The position numbers and the translations under genes are program-made. The notes under the pieces were generated by a model. That model was not told where the DNA came from. It saw only the letters and a list, made by a program, of their open reading frames with translations, and searched no databases. 59,499 bases of DNA, from contig CADCIQ010000003.1 in the NCBI GenBank assembly GCA_902801425.1, positions 1 to 59,499 on the forward strand, in the 5' to 3' direction. Numbering within the stretch: the stretch's first letter is position 1; each line of letters starts with the position of its first letter. Shown in pieces: positions 6,811 to 15,485 of the stretch. The DNA comes from an uncultured Bacteroidales bacterium. Lineage in GTDB: Bacteria > Bacteroidota > Bacteroidia > Bacteroidales > Bacteroidaceae.

Positions 6811-8313
6811 ATGACCAAGTACTATATTAGAACAGAAAAGGCAGGAGCCTTTAGTACTATCTACTTCAACTTCCAGAAATGCATACCACCAATCCGTTGG
6901 AGAGTTTGCACACATATTCAGGTTGATACCCATGCTTGGATTGCTGCAAACAAGAGTGCGGCTTCATGGAACAAGTTTGCAAATTCCGAAATAGGAAAAC
7001 CAATCGTGGAGAAATTGCTGTTAATGCAGCATACTCTGGAAGAACTCTTCAATGACGGTAAACTACAAAGTAATGCAGACAAGGCACTTGTTGATGAGGT
7101 TGTCATGGCTATAGTCAATGCGGATGCTGTGGAGAAGGAGGCGGAGATTGAACAAGCGAAGGTAGAACAAGAAGAGAACTTCAAAAGCCATATACTTAAC
7201 TTCTACGACATCTTTGTAGAAGGAATAAAGTCAGGAGTCATTCGACATGGCAACAATAAGATTTACGGCAAGACTACTATTGAAAGTTGGGAGTCTTTCC
7301 GCAAATACGTGTATGGGTATTGCAGGAAAAAAGACACGTTTGATGATATTGATAAGTCCTATGCAGATGGATTCAGTTCCTACTTGGAAAAATGCGGGTT
7401 GATGCCTACAACTTGTAACAAATATATCATCTGCTTTCGTAAACTATGCAACCTTGCAGCGGAATACGGTATCAATCATAATGCGACAAGTCTTAGGGTA
7501 TGGAAAGAACGTGAAGTCAGGGAAGAAGAAAAGAGGGCTGAGGTGTATCTCACAGATGAAGAACTTGATGCTATCTATAATTATCCTTTGGAAGGAAATG
7601 AGGAACATGCAAGGGACTTGTTTGTTTTGGGGTGTCTCTCGTGCCAGCGTTTCAGCGATTATAGTTCTTTGACAAGGGCGAACTTCGTTACTACAGTATT
7701 GGGAACACCAATCATAAAACTCCGCCAACAGAAGACAGGTAATATTGTTGAGATTCCAATCCTCGATGATAGAATAAACGAGATATGTCAGAAGTATGAT
7801 TTTAGTTTCCCAAAGCTGGATGAAAGGCATACCAATGATTTCCTTTTGACTGCAATGAAGAAGATAGCTTCGGTTTGTCCTTCACTGATGGAGAAACACA
7901 ATACAGTTCTCACAATGACAGAACTTAGGAAGGAACAAAACTTCATAAAATTACGGAAGTTGAAAAACTCAGGCTGCAAGTTGAAGAAGGAAGACTATCG
8001 TGTGCTTAGAAATCTGATAGAATACGCAGAAGAGCACAATGGCCAACCTCTTTACGAGCGTGATTCTTTTGGGCAAGCGGTAAAATTCAAGTATGAACTT
8101 GTTACCACACATACGGCACGTAGAAGTGGAGTCACCAATATGTATAAGACTGGACTTTTTGATAAAAGGGAAATGATGTCAATTAGTGGTCATCTGACAG
8201 AAGCTATCTTTGAGAATTACATTAAGGTCAGTAAGAGTGAACAGGCAGATCGCATTGCTGCAAAGTATTTGAGAGCAAAAATGGAAAAGCAAAATGAAAG
8301 AGCAAATGCATAA
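6811..8313 (+). CDS. int: Tyrosine recombinase/integrase
   Basis: From ATG 6811 (MTKYYIRTEK, the usual beginning of this family) the protein has 500 residues; an in-frame ATG at 6784 would add nine. An arm-type DNA-binding N-terminal region is followed by a SAM-like core-binding domain (about 135-235) and the catalytic domain. Catalytic signatures are visible: the box I arginine in CLSCQRFSDY, HTARRSG (HxxR), the second histidine in ISGHL, and the nucleophilic tyrosine in ENYIKV. It catalyses site-specific insertion and excision at tRNA-Pro, judged by its position next to attL. It is preceded by a structured leader and overlaps the next gene by 20 bases. Confidence 0.9.
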   Translation: MTKYYIRTEKAGAFSTIYFNFQKCIPPIRWRVCTHIQVDTHAWIAANKSAASWNKFANSEIGKPIVEKLLLMQHTLEELFNDGKLQSNADKALVDEVVMAIVNADAVEKEAEIEQAKVEQEENFKSHILNFYDIFVEGIKSGVIRHGNNKIYGKTTIESWESFRKYVYGYCRKKDTFDDIDKSYADGFSSYLEKCGLMPTTCNKYIICFRKLCNLAAEYGINHNATSLRVWKEREVREEEKRAEVYLTDEELDAIYNYPLEGNEEHARDLFVLGCLSCQRFSDYSSLTRANFVTTVLGTPIIKLRQQKTGNIVEIPILDDRINEICQKYDFSFPKLDERHTNDFLLTAMKKIASVCPSLMEKHNTVLTMTELRKEQNFIKLRKLKNSGCKLKKEDYRVLRNLIEYAEEHNGQPLYERDSFGQAVKFKYELVTTHTARRSGVTNMYKTGLFDKREMMSISGHLTEAIFENYIKVSKSEQADRIAAKYLRAKMEKQNERANA

Positions 8314-9595
8314 AACAACGCAAAGTCGTGAGAACGCTTTCTCAAATAACATATCGGACATAAAGGTTTCATGGGATATGATGTCTCATGAAGCCTTATG
8401 CGCTGTCCGCGAATGGAAAGTTGATCATGAAAAAGAGTATGCAAGGTTCAAGGCAAGAATCATGCGTTCGCTTTATGGTGACTATACGGAATACTACAAA
8501 ATATTCAAATTGGCAGTACAATGTATTCCACCATTTGTGATGGAAGGTATACGTGCATTCTTTGACGGAACTCAAAACATTGATAGTTGTAATCCGGAAC
8601 TTAATGAAGTAATTACAACGATTGTTTCTTCAAGCGGCTACCTAAAGTTTGACAAGAAGAAACGGAATGCTTCTTGCGAATGGATATTGTCTGACAATGA
8701 AGAAACAGAAAATAATCTTGAAGGGTTTGACTTTGAAATTGTGGAAGACAAGGATGATGAAGAAAACTATCTATACCAAGAGATTACATCTACAATGGAC
8801 TTTTGGTATAGCCTACCCTGGGATATGATTAGTGCCATACGCAACTTCACTCCCAACATGAAGGATGAGCAAAGAGCAATCCTCACACGTACCTTATTTT
8901 ATAAGGTGTTATTATCTTTGCCAGAGATAGTAGAGAATGTAGAGACTTTAGCAAAGGGAAACGGCTACATTTATAACGTACTGTATTTCCTTATCTATGA
9001 TCATGGTTTCAAAACTTCGTACCGTACTATTGCTCATTCATTCGATAACTGCAATAACATAGGTTCATTCCACACAATTGTGTCTAGGGCAATCTCATTA
9101 TTGGCAAAGACAAGCATTAGTAAGGGCTATGAAACGAAAGGGGAATGGAAGAAAGATGTAAAACTGCTTACCGAAGCGGACATGCGCATAGGACTTCAAG
9201 GTACAATAGATGATACTCATGGTGTTGCAGGTCGTCCAAGAACAGCAACAAACATCATCGAACTTACAGACATGCTCATAGGTGATATTCCTTCCCTTCT
9301 GTCCTTGATAAAGGAATACCGAAGGGAGTTCTCGCGCCCTGTTGATCTGGCATACCTTTTTATCATACTACATCATTCAGAAAGAATCAAAGAAGAGTAT
9401 TACTCTATATTCCACCATGCTATGGAGTCCCTTGAAAACAGAAAGTATGACCTTCGCAATCCACAAGAAGTGTATAACAATTTCCCTGGCGATGATGAGA
9501 TTCTAAGTAAAAGAGGCACTGCTTATCAGAAACGAATTGCACTTAGGATAAAGGAATGGGAAAGACGTTTCCATAATCAGCGATTATCTGCATAA
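8294..9595 (+). CDS. Hypothetical protein co-transcribed with the integrase
   Basis: A 433-residue protein of unknown family. ATG 8294 overlaps the integrase end by 20 bases; ATG 8306 is an alternative. It has no signal peptide or membrane segment. The middle is acidic (NEETENNLEGFDFEIVEDKDDEE, about residues 134-158) and the rest is predicted helical. The overlap with int suggests translational coupling, so it may assist integration or excision or be a rider gene. It is too large to be a classical excisionase, and nothing catalytic was recognised. Confidence 0.6.
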   Translation: MKEQMHKTTQSRENAFSNNISDIKVSWDMMSHEALCAVREWKVDHEKEYARFKARIMRSLYGDYTEYYKIFKLAVQCIPPFVMEGIRAFFDGTQNIDSCNPELNEVITTIVSSSGYLKFDKKKRNASCEWILSDNEETENNLEGFDFEIVEDKDDEENYLYQEITSTMDFWYSLPWDMISAIRNFTPNMKDEQRAILTRTLFYKVLLSLPEIVENVETLAKGNGYIYNVLYFLIYDHGFKTSYRTIAHSFDNCNNIGSFHTIVSRAISLLAKTSISKGYETKGEWKKDVKLLTEADMRIGLQGTIDDTHGVAGRPRTATNIIELTDMLIGDIPSLLSLIKEYRREFSRPVDLAYLFIILHHSERIKEEYYSIFHHAMESLENRKYDLRNPQEVYNNFPGDDEILSKRGTAYQKRIALRIKEWERRFHNQRLSA

Positions 9596-9618
9596 TTTGT
9601 AATTTTTTTCATAAAATA

Positions 9619-9685
9619 TTGTATAATTCAAAATAAAGTATTATCTTTGCAAACACATGGAAATTATTTTCAATGTTTTCCATGT
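9619..9685 (+). promoter_or_regulatory. Promoter and operator of the AbiE-type toxin-antitoxin pair
   Basis: TTG at 9619-9621 and TATCTTTG at 9642-9649 form the promoter. Immediately downstream is the perfect 9-bp inverted repeat ACATGGAAA (9655-9663) / TTTCCATGT (9677-9685), spanning the predicted transcription start. AbiEi antitoxins are known to repress their own operon by binding inverted repeats, which fits this site. Confidence 0.65.
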
Positions 9686-9725
9686 CGAAATGTGATGTAA
9701 ATATATAAAATAGAGGTAATTATAT

Positions 9726-10346
9726 ATGTGTCAGGTGCGCAATAAAGTTGATAGGTGCAGAAGGGGAACAATCCTGTTTCAGGACAGTTTTTCTGGACTC
9801 TCACGCAAGTATGTCAATAATGTGTTAGGAGAGCTTGTGCGAGAAGGAGGACTTGTGCGCATGGCGCAAGGCATCTACTTGAAACCCAAAAGGACTCGAT
9901 TCGGAATAGTATATCCTTCGCAAACGGAGATTGTCAGGTTGATTGCCCAAAGGGATAAAGCGCAAGTCTTGCCTTCTGGTGAAACAGCCTTGAATCTGCT
10001 TGGCTTGTCTGAGCAAGTGCCGATGACCTCAACATACGTTACATCAGGTTCTGCACGTAATCTGAATATAAATGGGAAAATCGTCAAGTTGACAACCAGC
10101 GTTCCAAAGACATTTGCACCCAAGAATGAATTCATGGCATCTCTTTTTCTTGCTCTCAAGGCATGGGATAAGAACGAGCTTGATGGAGAATTTGAAAACA
10201 ATGTTATGCGTCTGCTTCTTCATCATGCAGACAAGAAGCAAAGCATGTTGGATGACTTACAATATGCACCAGTATGGATTCAAGATTACCTAAAACCAAA
10301 GATTGAAACTCTCAGACAAAGCAAACAGGATGAAAACATGGCATGA
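9726..10346 (+). CDS. AbiEi/DUF6088-type antitoxin
   Basis: A 206-residue protein with an N-terminal winged-helix region (about residues 15-60: SRKYVNNVLGELVREGGLVRMAQGIYLKPK) and a C-terminal AbiEi-like domain. The phrase YLKPKRTRFGIVYPS resembles the promoter-proximal domain of DUF6088 proteins. As in type IV AbiE systems it should neutralise the nucleotidyltransferase encoded downstream and repress its own promoter. The stop at 10346 overlaps the toxin start by 17 bases. Assignment rests on these motifs plus the toxin neighbour. Confidence 0.75.
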   Translation: MCQVRNKVDRCRRGTILFQDSFSGLSRKYVNNVLGELVREGGLVRMAQGIYLKPKRTRFGIVYPSQTEIVRLIAQRDKAQVLPSGETALNLLGLSEQVPMTSTYVTSGSARNLNINGKIVKLTTSVPKTFAPKNEFMASLFLALKAWDKNELDGEFENNVMRLLLHHADKKQSMLDDLQYAPVWIQDYLKPKIETLRQSKQDENMA

Positions 10347-11355
10347 TTATACGTTAGATGAGCGTAAGCAGATTCTGGATATTGTCTATGATAGAGAAGC
10401 TGCACTTCAGCAAGGACTCAATCTTTCTGTCATAGAAAAAGATTGGTGGGTGATAATGACGTTGAAGGCTTTGTTCGCTTCGTCCGTGAGTGAATATCTC
10501 AGTTTCAAGGGAGGCACATCATTGAGTAAGGGATGGGGAGTGATTAAACGCTTTTCCGAAGACATAGACCTCGCAATACATCACTCCTATTACAATATAG
10601 AAAGTACGAGTAAAAGCCAGCGTGAGAAACTACGCAAGAAGGGACGTAGGTTTGTGGTAAATGAACTCGCCTTAGAACTTGAAGGAATCATGCATGGATG
10701 GGGATTGACGGATTGCCATATTCTGCCAATCACAGAAAGACAAGATGAAAATGGTATTACTCCTATTGATTCCGATAAGGATCCTGTTGTGCTCCATGTT
10801 CAATATGATAGCGTAGTGGCAGAGTCTTCGGAATATATGTTGCCATACGTGAAGGTGGAAATCAGCAGTCTGAGCATGAAGGAACCTACAGAAGTCAGAC
10901 CATTATGCAGTATCATCAACAAGCATTTCCCTGATGATGATACAGACGCAATGGTTAATGCAAGGACGGTTGTGCCAACAAGAACATTCTTAGAAAAGGT
11001 TTTTCTTTTGGCGGAAGAGTTCCAGAAGGCAAAACCAAGAACCCGTAGGATGTCTCGTCACTACTATGACCTATGGCAGCTGATGCGAACACCTTTTGCA
11101 GATGAAGCCCTAAACGACAATAACCTTTATCAGGAAATCATAGCTCATCGTGAGGCATATTACCATGTTCATTATATCGACTACTCCAAGTTGCAGCCAG
11201 ATGTTATTTCTTTCTTGCCTCCAGAGGATTTAATGCAGGAGTACCGCAATGATTACGAGACTATGAAGTCCACTTACATCTATGGGGATGTTCCAACATT
11301 CGATGAACTTATGAAACAGATGACTGCGCTTCAAGAACGTATTAAAACCATGTAG
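10330..11355 (+). CDS. AbiEii/AbiGii-type nucleotidyltransferase toxin
   Basis: ATG 10330 gives 341 residues; the frame is open from a TTG at 10303 but ATG is preferred. The nucleotidyltransferase signature is clear: GGTSLSKGW near residue 62 followed by EDIDLAI, supplying the metal-binding aspartates. Further conserved family elements include RTFLEKVFLL and RHYYDLWQL in the C-terminal half. AbiEii toxins transfer nucleotides and arrest growth; the family acts in phage abortive infection and element maintenance. Here it lies between the integrase unit and the mobilization genes, so stabilising the element is a likely role. A strong terminator follows. Confidence 0.8.
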   Translation: MKTWHDYTLDERKQILDIVYDREAALQQGLNLSVIEKDWWVIMTLKALFASSVSEYLSFKGGTSLSKGWGVIKRFSEDIDLAIHHSYYNIESTSKSQREKLRKKGRRFVVNELALELEGIMHGWGLTDCHILPITERQDENGITPIDSDKDPVVLHVQYDSVVAESSEYMLPYVKVEISSLSMKEPTEVRPLCSIINKHFPDDDTDAMVNARTVVPTRTFLEKVFLLAEEFQKAKPRTRRMSRHYYDLWQLMRTPFADEALNDNNLYQEIIAHREAYYHVHYIDYSKLQPDVISFLPPEDLMQEYRNDYETMKSTYIYGDVPTFDELMKQMTALQERIKTM

Positions 11356-11381
11356 ATACCATTCACAATCATAAAAAACTT

Positions 11382-11415
11382 AGCCAAGAGAAAACAGTAA
11401 TGATTTCTCTTGGCT
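11382..11415. terminator. Bidirectional terminator between toxin and mobilization operon
   Basis: AGCCAAGAGAAA (11382-11393) pairs perfectly with TTTCTCTTGGCT (11404-11415), with a 10-base loop. An A-run lies to the left and a T-run to the right, so it serves both the rightward toxin gene and the leftward mob operon. Confidence 0.85.
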
Positions 11416-11449
11416 GAATTCTTTTATGCACAGTTAGTTCTTATAATCC

Positions 11450-12013
11450 TTACTTGTAATAGCAGTAGATAGCGGCAAGTACGAAAGTGATGATATTGCT
11501 CATATAGAGAAACCATCCCACTTTGTTAGAGAACCACCAACCGTTCTTCAGCTCGCTATCGAATTTGTCAACCTCGGCTTTGCGGGCATATTCTATATCA
11601 AAGCAGAACTTTCGATACTCTTTCTTCTGCTTCTCTGTCAGCAAATCTCCGAAATAGCTGATCAAATCTGCCTCAAAACGTTTGACCTGCTGGTCAGTGA
11701 CAAGATAACGAGCAACGGTACTGCCAGCAATTTGTTTGATATCATGTCCTATGGTAATGATACTGTTCGTACGGTCATATAATCCATTGAGCAATGGTTC
11801 TATGTGTTCAATAACTTTTACCTTACGGAATGCCTCATCGATGTTATCATCCATGCCTAATAATGAATCACTTGAGTGTGGAGCAGGCTCACTCTCTTTG
11901 TTAATCCCAGCAGAAGAGCCTGTATCTTCTGCTTTCTGACTGCTATCAGCTACTGGTGCAGTCGTTTCGGTAACTCCGTCAGGGAGTTCCAAATCATTCA
12001 ATGGTTTATTCAT
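11450..12013 (-). CDS. Mobilization-module membrane protein, unknown
   Basis: A 187-residue protein with a polar, Ser/Thr/Glu-rich N-terminal third and one hydrophobic C-terminal segment (WFLYMSNIITFVLAAIYCYY, about residues 166-186), so probably tail-anchored with most of the protein in the cytoplasm. It is the last gene of the leftward mobilization operon, just after the relaxase. Small membrane proteins of this kind follow relaxases in Bacteroides mobilizable elements, but no specific role is assigned. The middle (residues 60-150) looks like a coiled helical region. Confidence 0.6.
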   Translation of the reverse strand: MNKPLNDLELPDGVTETTAPVADSSQKAEDTGSSAGINKESEPAPHSSDSLLGMDDNIDEAFRKVKVIEHIEPLLNGLYDRTNSIITIGHDIKQIAGSTVARYLVTDQQVKRFEADLISYFGDLLTEKQKKEYRKFCFDIEYARKAEVDKFDSELKNGWWFSNKVGWFLYMSNIITFVLAAIYCYYK

Positions 12014-12055
12014 AAAAGGTATATGTTATACGTTATACGTTTAATATTGTACATA

Positions 12056-13393
12056 CTATCTTCCACGTCTTACACTTCTTTGCGTCATATTCGGTTTACA
12101 CATCTTCATAGCTTGACGAGCGCAATGACGAACCCATTCCTTTTCGTCATCATCCTTCTTTCCCCAGTCTGAAGTGCATGAAGATCCACCGCCACCAATG
12201 CTTTCCGACATCGCTGTTGCGCCATTGACATAACCGATGAAAAGCATAGCTGCAACTTTGAAGGTTGACTCAAAGTCGAAGTTTTTGTTGAAGAATGTAA
12301 GATAATCACTATCAGCATTACGTTTTTCCTCGGCAACAGCTCGCTTTAACTCACTTTCAAGTAGAGCCTCTATGACACGTTTGAGTTCAAAACTGCACTC
12401 GTAGAAACCAAACTGATAATGATGGTGTATGATGTCGTCATCTTCTTTTTTATCATCATATAAGGTAAGTCTTGGCATGTTATCTCGTGCGAATGTTTCA
12501 TCCTCTTCAGAATAATCCTCCACTTCAACAAACCGCACATTGGGATGCTGTTTTGCATACTCCTGCATATATGATTTTGCCTCGTCAATAGTATTCTTGC
12601 GCCATAGTTTTGCACAGGTGTCAGCAATGTGAGCAGCCGTAAGACTTCGGTCTATGTCCGATGCCTTATAACTATTCTTATGCCCTTCATAATGCACCTT
12701 ATAACTGACTACCTTACCATTTGCTTCCTTAGTCTTGACAACTAATCCTTCATTCAGCATTGCTTCCTTGAATGCATCCCACGAGAACTCAGAAATGTTT
12801 TTGAGTGCATCGAATGTTGTCTCACGAATAGCCTTCTTTATCTCTTCGCTTCTTACTAATGTATCCTTCCAACCACGGCGTTCATTGATAATCTGAGCTG
12901 CTTGAAATGCACGGTTAAGAAGAAATGTGTCATCATTCAGGTTGCCGTCCTCATCAATGCGATTGACAAGAAAATGTAGATGATTATCATCGGTGTTGAG
13001 GTGAAGATAGGCGATAGCCTGACTGTGGCTGAGGTTCGTAGGTTTTACGTCCGTCACTTTCCATTTGCCATTTTTGTCACGATAACGCACACGCTTGATG
13101 CTATCCATCACCGCAATGAATTCGTCAAGAAACGCTTTCCATTCATCGTGCGTCCATCCCTTGCATTCCTCCTTTGCAGGTGCAAGTTCGAAGCGCATCA
13201 GCGAGTTGGTAACAGGAGAATGACGCATGGCATGTATTTTGAAAGCACTCCAAACATTGTCAGGCATGATACCGAATGTTTCCTCAAACTCCAGATTCAT
13301 GAACTTGGATGTAAGGAACTGAGCCTTGTCACGGTTTTTTGCATATTCTGTCATAGCTGCTCCGTGTGATATGCTTTTCCCTTTAGCGATCAT
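12056..13393 (-). CDS. Relaxase/mobilization nuclease (MOBP-like)
   Basis: Starting at the ATG at 13393 gives 445 residues; an upstream in-frame extension to 13450 is less likely because 13393 gives the usual MIAKGKSISHG start. The N-terminal domain carries the relaxase metal-binding motif DDNHLHFLVNRI near residues 136-147, with SHSQAIAYLHLN just before it. The candidate catalytic tyrosine is in GAAMTEYAKN near residue 17. The enzyme nicks oriT and leads the strand during transfer. A Gly/Ser-rich ESIGGGGSS segment and basic tail end the protein. The start overlaps the MobC-like gene by 11 bases, typical of coupled mob genes. Confidence 0.8.
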   Translation of the reverse strand: MIAKGKSISHGAAMTEYAKNRDKAQFLTSKFMNLEFEETFGIMPDNVWSAFKIHAMRHSPVTNSLMRFELAPAKEECKGWTHDEWKAFLDEFIAVMDSIKRVRYRDKNGKWKVTDVKPTNLSHSQAIAYLHLNTDDNHLHFLVNRIDEDGNLNDDTFLLNRAFQAAQIINERRGWKDTLVRSEEIKKAIRETTFDALKNISEFSWDAFKEAMLNEGLVVKTKEANGKVVSYKVHYEGHKNSYKASDIDRSLTAAHIADTCAKLWRKNTIDEAKSYMQEYAKQHPNVRFVEVEDYSEEDETFARDNMPRLTLYDDKKEDDDIIHHHYQFGFYECSFELKRVIEALLESELKRAVAEEKRNADSDYLTFFNKNFDFESTFKVAAMLFIGYVNGATAMSESIGGGGSSCTSDWGKKDDDEKEWVRHCARQAMKMCKPNMTQRSVRRGR

Positions 13394-13790
13394 AGTTGTA
13401 ATGGTGTTTAAAGTTGATGTTTTCGATGAATGAATATAGATATTCAACAACGATGTCTATCTTACTTTTCCATGTCTTGGTTATTCCCATCTGGGTCAGA
13501 AATGTCATTCTTGCCTTGGGATCTTTCAGACCTTTTGCCTTTCCTGAGATGACGCTCGTGAAACGTATTATTTCCTTGAGCAATGTCTGGACATCCTCCA
13601 ACAGTTCGAATTCCTTATTTGTAAGATAGTGTTTTGGATTGTAGCCTAGACCACGTTCGCAAAGGAATCGTGATGTACTTTTATTGCATTTCCTAGCGTT
13701 TGTTTCTATCTCTGCTTTCTGTTCTTCGCTTACGAGAACCTTTATGTATTTTGTCTTTTTACAATTTTGTAGTTTCTTATTCATAGGCAT
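13383..13790 (-). CDS. MobC-like relaxosome accessory protein
   Basis: A 135-residue protein with a basic N-terminus (KKLQNCKKTKYIKVLVSEEQKAEIETNARKCNKSTSRFLCERGLG). This pattern, a short beta strand followed by two helices, fits a ribbon-helix-helix DNA-binding domain of MobC-type proteins. It directly precedes and overlaps the relaxase, and the candidate oriT lies immediately upstream. The expected role is to bind oriT and help the relaxase nick. Recognition is by pattern and context. Confidence 0.7.
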   Translation of the reverse strand: MPMNKKLQNCKKTKYIKVLVSEEQKAEIETNARKCNKSTSRFLCERGLGYNPKHYLTNKEFELLEDVQTLLKEIIRFTSVISGKAKGLKDPKARMTFLTQMGITKTWKSKIDIVVEYLYSFIENINFKHHYNYDR

Positions 13791-13811
13791 TAAGTGTTAA
13801 GTTAAACAATA

Positions 13812-13953
13812 AAAGGGAAAGGAATGTGCGAGCTTGCGAGCACTTACCCCATCGTCTTTTGGTCAACACTTTGGAACCATTAGGTTTCAAAATATGACCA
13901 TAAAGACACTACTTGTTAGATTTCGGAAAATTCACTATTATTCCTTTCCCTTT
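13812..13953. other. Candidate oriT region
   Basis: A 14-bp perfect inverted repeat, AAAGGGAAAGGAAT (13812-13825) and ATTCCTTTCCCTTT (13940-13953), encloses 114 bases with a doubled GCGAGC motif around 13829-13841. It lies between the DUF6291-like gene and the MobC-like gene, where oriT sits in Bacteroides mobilizable elements. The nick site itself cannot be assigned from sequence alone. Confidence 0.45.
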
Positions 13954-13993
13954 GGTTATACTTTTGCTACACTCTTTCCTGAGGTTTACACGC

Positions 13994-14740
13994 TTATTTT
14001 TTCCAGACGTTTGAACTGAGGAATTTGCTTGCGTACACAGTATTGCGCTTTGATGCGTTATTTGTGATATTCTGCGTAACGTATGCAATCGCAGCTCTCT
14101 TCTCTTCATCTGGCATTGCATTCCATGTCGTTTCACCATTGTAAGAGTCCGTATCGCACTTTATGCCAAGTGAGATTAAGTAAGGATATGACAAATCCTC
14201 TGTCGGTGCATTACTGCCAGCGTTCTCTTGTGAAACAGTTTGTAATTGTGCCGTTGTCGTATTATGCATTGTATCGGAAGATGCAGCAATACCGTTGTTC
14301 GTACCGATAGTACCACAAATGGAATCATTTGAGTGGTTAGCATTCGTTGTGTCATCATGCGCATCGTAAAACGACATAGGAGTTGCAGGAGAATCTACTA
14401 TACCATTCTTTTTGGCAGACTTAGTTTCGCGCTCTTGCATAGCGATAATTTTCTTTGCTGCTTTTAGGGTATCAGCACGATGCAGAGCTGCTTCACGACA
14501 TTGAACGGCACGTTTCTCTGCGTTGGCTATCTGTTCGGTTATAGGATCAAGGAAGGTTTCGTAGTATCTTAACTGGTACTTGTCCTTGAACTCTGGTTTC
14601 GTACCATTCATTCCGTAAGCAAGCACAGTTTGGATTATTTCACCAGCCTCATCAACAGGCAAGTTACATAAGCATCCGAACTTCTCGAATGGAAGTGTCA
14701 CTACTTTCAATGCATTCTGCTGTTTTTCTATCTTCTTCAT
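13994..14740 (-). CDS. DUF6291-like replication or regulatory protein
   Basis: A 248-residue protein. Its N-terminal region (FEKFGCLCNLPVDEAGEIIQTVLAYGMNGTKPEF followed by YETFLDPITEQIANAEKR) resembles the DUF6291 domain found in phage and mobile-element replication-type proteins. A Ser/Thr/Asn-rich, low-complexity linker follows (about residues 110-180), then a C-terminal segment with WNAMPDEEKRAAIAYVTQNI. No catalytic motif was seen. It is the second gene of the leftward operon, after the DUF3853-like gene, and ends upstream of the candidate oriT. Confidence 0.55.
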   Translation of the reverse strand: MKKIEKQQNALKVVTLPFEKFGCLCNLPVDEAGEIIQTVLAYGMNGTKPEFKDKYQLRYYETFLDPITEQIANAEKRAVQCREAALHRADTLKAAKKIIAMQERETKSAKKNGIVDSPATPMSFYDAHDDTTNANHSNDSICGTIGTNNGIAASSDTMHNTTTAQLQTVSQENAGSNAPTEDLSYPYLISLGIKCDTDSYNGETTWNAMPDEEKRAAIAYVTQNITNNASKRNTVYASKFLSSNVWKK

Positions 14741-14758
14741 ATCCTGAAAATGTTTTGC

Positions 14759-14818
14759 GGTATCTTAAGCAACGCAACATATCGTAACGCTCCGTTATGC
14801 TACATTGCTTTTGATACC
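14759..14818. repeat. Intergenic hairpin in the mob operon
   Basis: GGTATCTTAAGCAA (14759-14772) and TTGCTTTTGATACC (14805-14818) pair at 12 of 14 positions, with an inner CGTAACG/CGTTATG stem. It lies between the DUF3853-like and DUF6291-like genes and may attenuate or process the transcript. Confidence 0.55.
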
Positions 14819-14833
14819 TGATTAATGATTACG

Positions 14834-15175
14834 TTACTTTTTATGGTTATCGCAAAAATTCTCGGTCTTTGTTATGTCAACACCATTCTTCTTTGCCTCT
14901 TTTGCAAGATGCAAAGCAAGTTCCTGGTCAACGATGATTTTACGACCGACCTGTGTGATAGCATCGTCTATCATACCGCTTGTCTTGATGCGATTGGCTG
15001 TAGGAATACTGCAACCGAAAATTTCGGCAATTCCTGCGATACCATGAACGTAACGCTTAGACTTGGATGTCTCCTCGGCGGACATCATCGCCGTTCCCTT
15101 TCCTGCGTTCTGGAGGAGAAGGGAAAGCTCCTCACCTGTCATCATACAGACTGGCTTTGCGAGCAACTGCTCCAT
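14834..15175 (-). CDS. DUF3853-family, excisionase-like DNA-binding protein
   Basis: Starting at MEQLLAKPVCMMTGEEL gives 113 residues; five residues further upstream are open (to 15190). The middle, KRYVHGIAGIAEIFGCSIPTANRIKTSGMIDDAITQVGRKIIVDQELALHLA, is a winged-helix/excisionase-like segment typical of DUF3853. Such genes open mobilization and excision operons in Bacteroidetes elements. It probably binds DNA at the element ends or regulates the operon. A TATTTTTG -7 box on the minus strand is about 100 bases upstream. Confidence 0.7.
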   Translation of the reverse strand: MEQLLAKPVCMMTGEELSLLLQNAGKGTAMMSAEETSKSKRYVHGIAGIAEIFGCSIPTANRIKTSGMIDDAITQVGRKIIVDQELALHLAKEAKKNGVDITKTENFCDNHKK

Positions 15176-15277
15176 TGTTATTAGAATCATAATTTTGTTC
15201 TATTACGTTAGAAATCAATGATACTGAAATTTCGTCTTCAGACTTTGTAGCTACACTTGTTGAGATTGAAATCGCTG

Positions 15278-15285
15278 CAAAAATA
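15278..15285 (-). promoter_or_regulatory. Promoter box of the leftward mobilization operon
   Basis: Read on the minus strand this is TATTTTTG, a match to the Bacteroidetes -7 box, about 100 bases upstream of the DUF3853-like start. The -33 element is not clear. Confidence 0.5.
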
Positions 15286-15485
15286 CGAATATTATTTCAT
15301 TGAGCCTCAATTCATTTTCGCACTCAAATTTACTATGGATTTTAGCGAGGATAAATTAACATTAAGATTCGCCATAAAGCAGGTTTTACACCCGATTTTT
15401 ACGTTAATAATGCCATAATTTGGATAAAAGGGAAGAAAAAGAGCTTTGACAAGAATAAAAATTTCCATATATCGCTATTTTTTAT

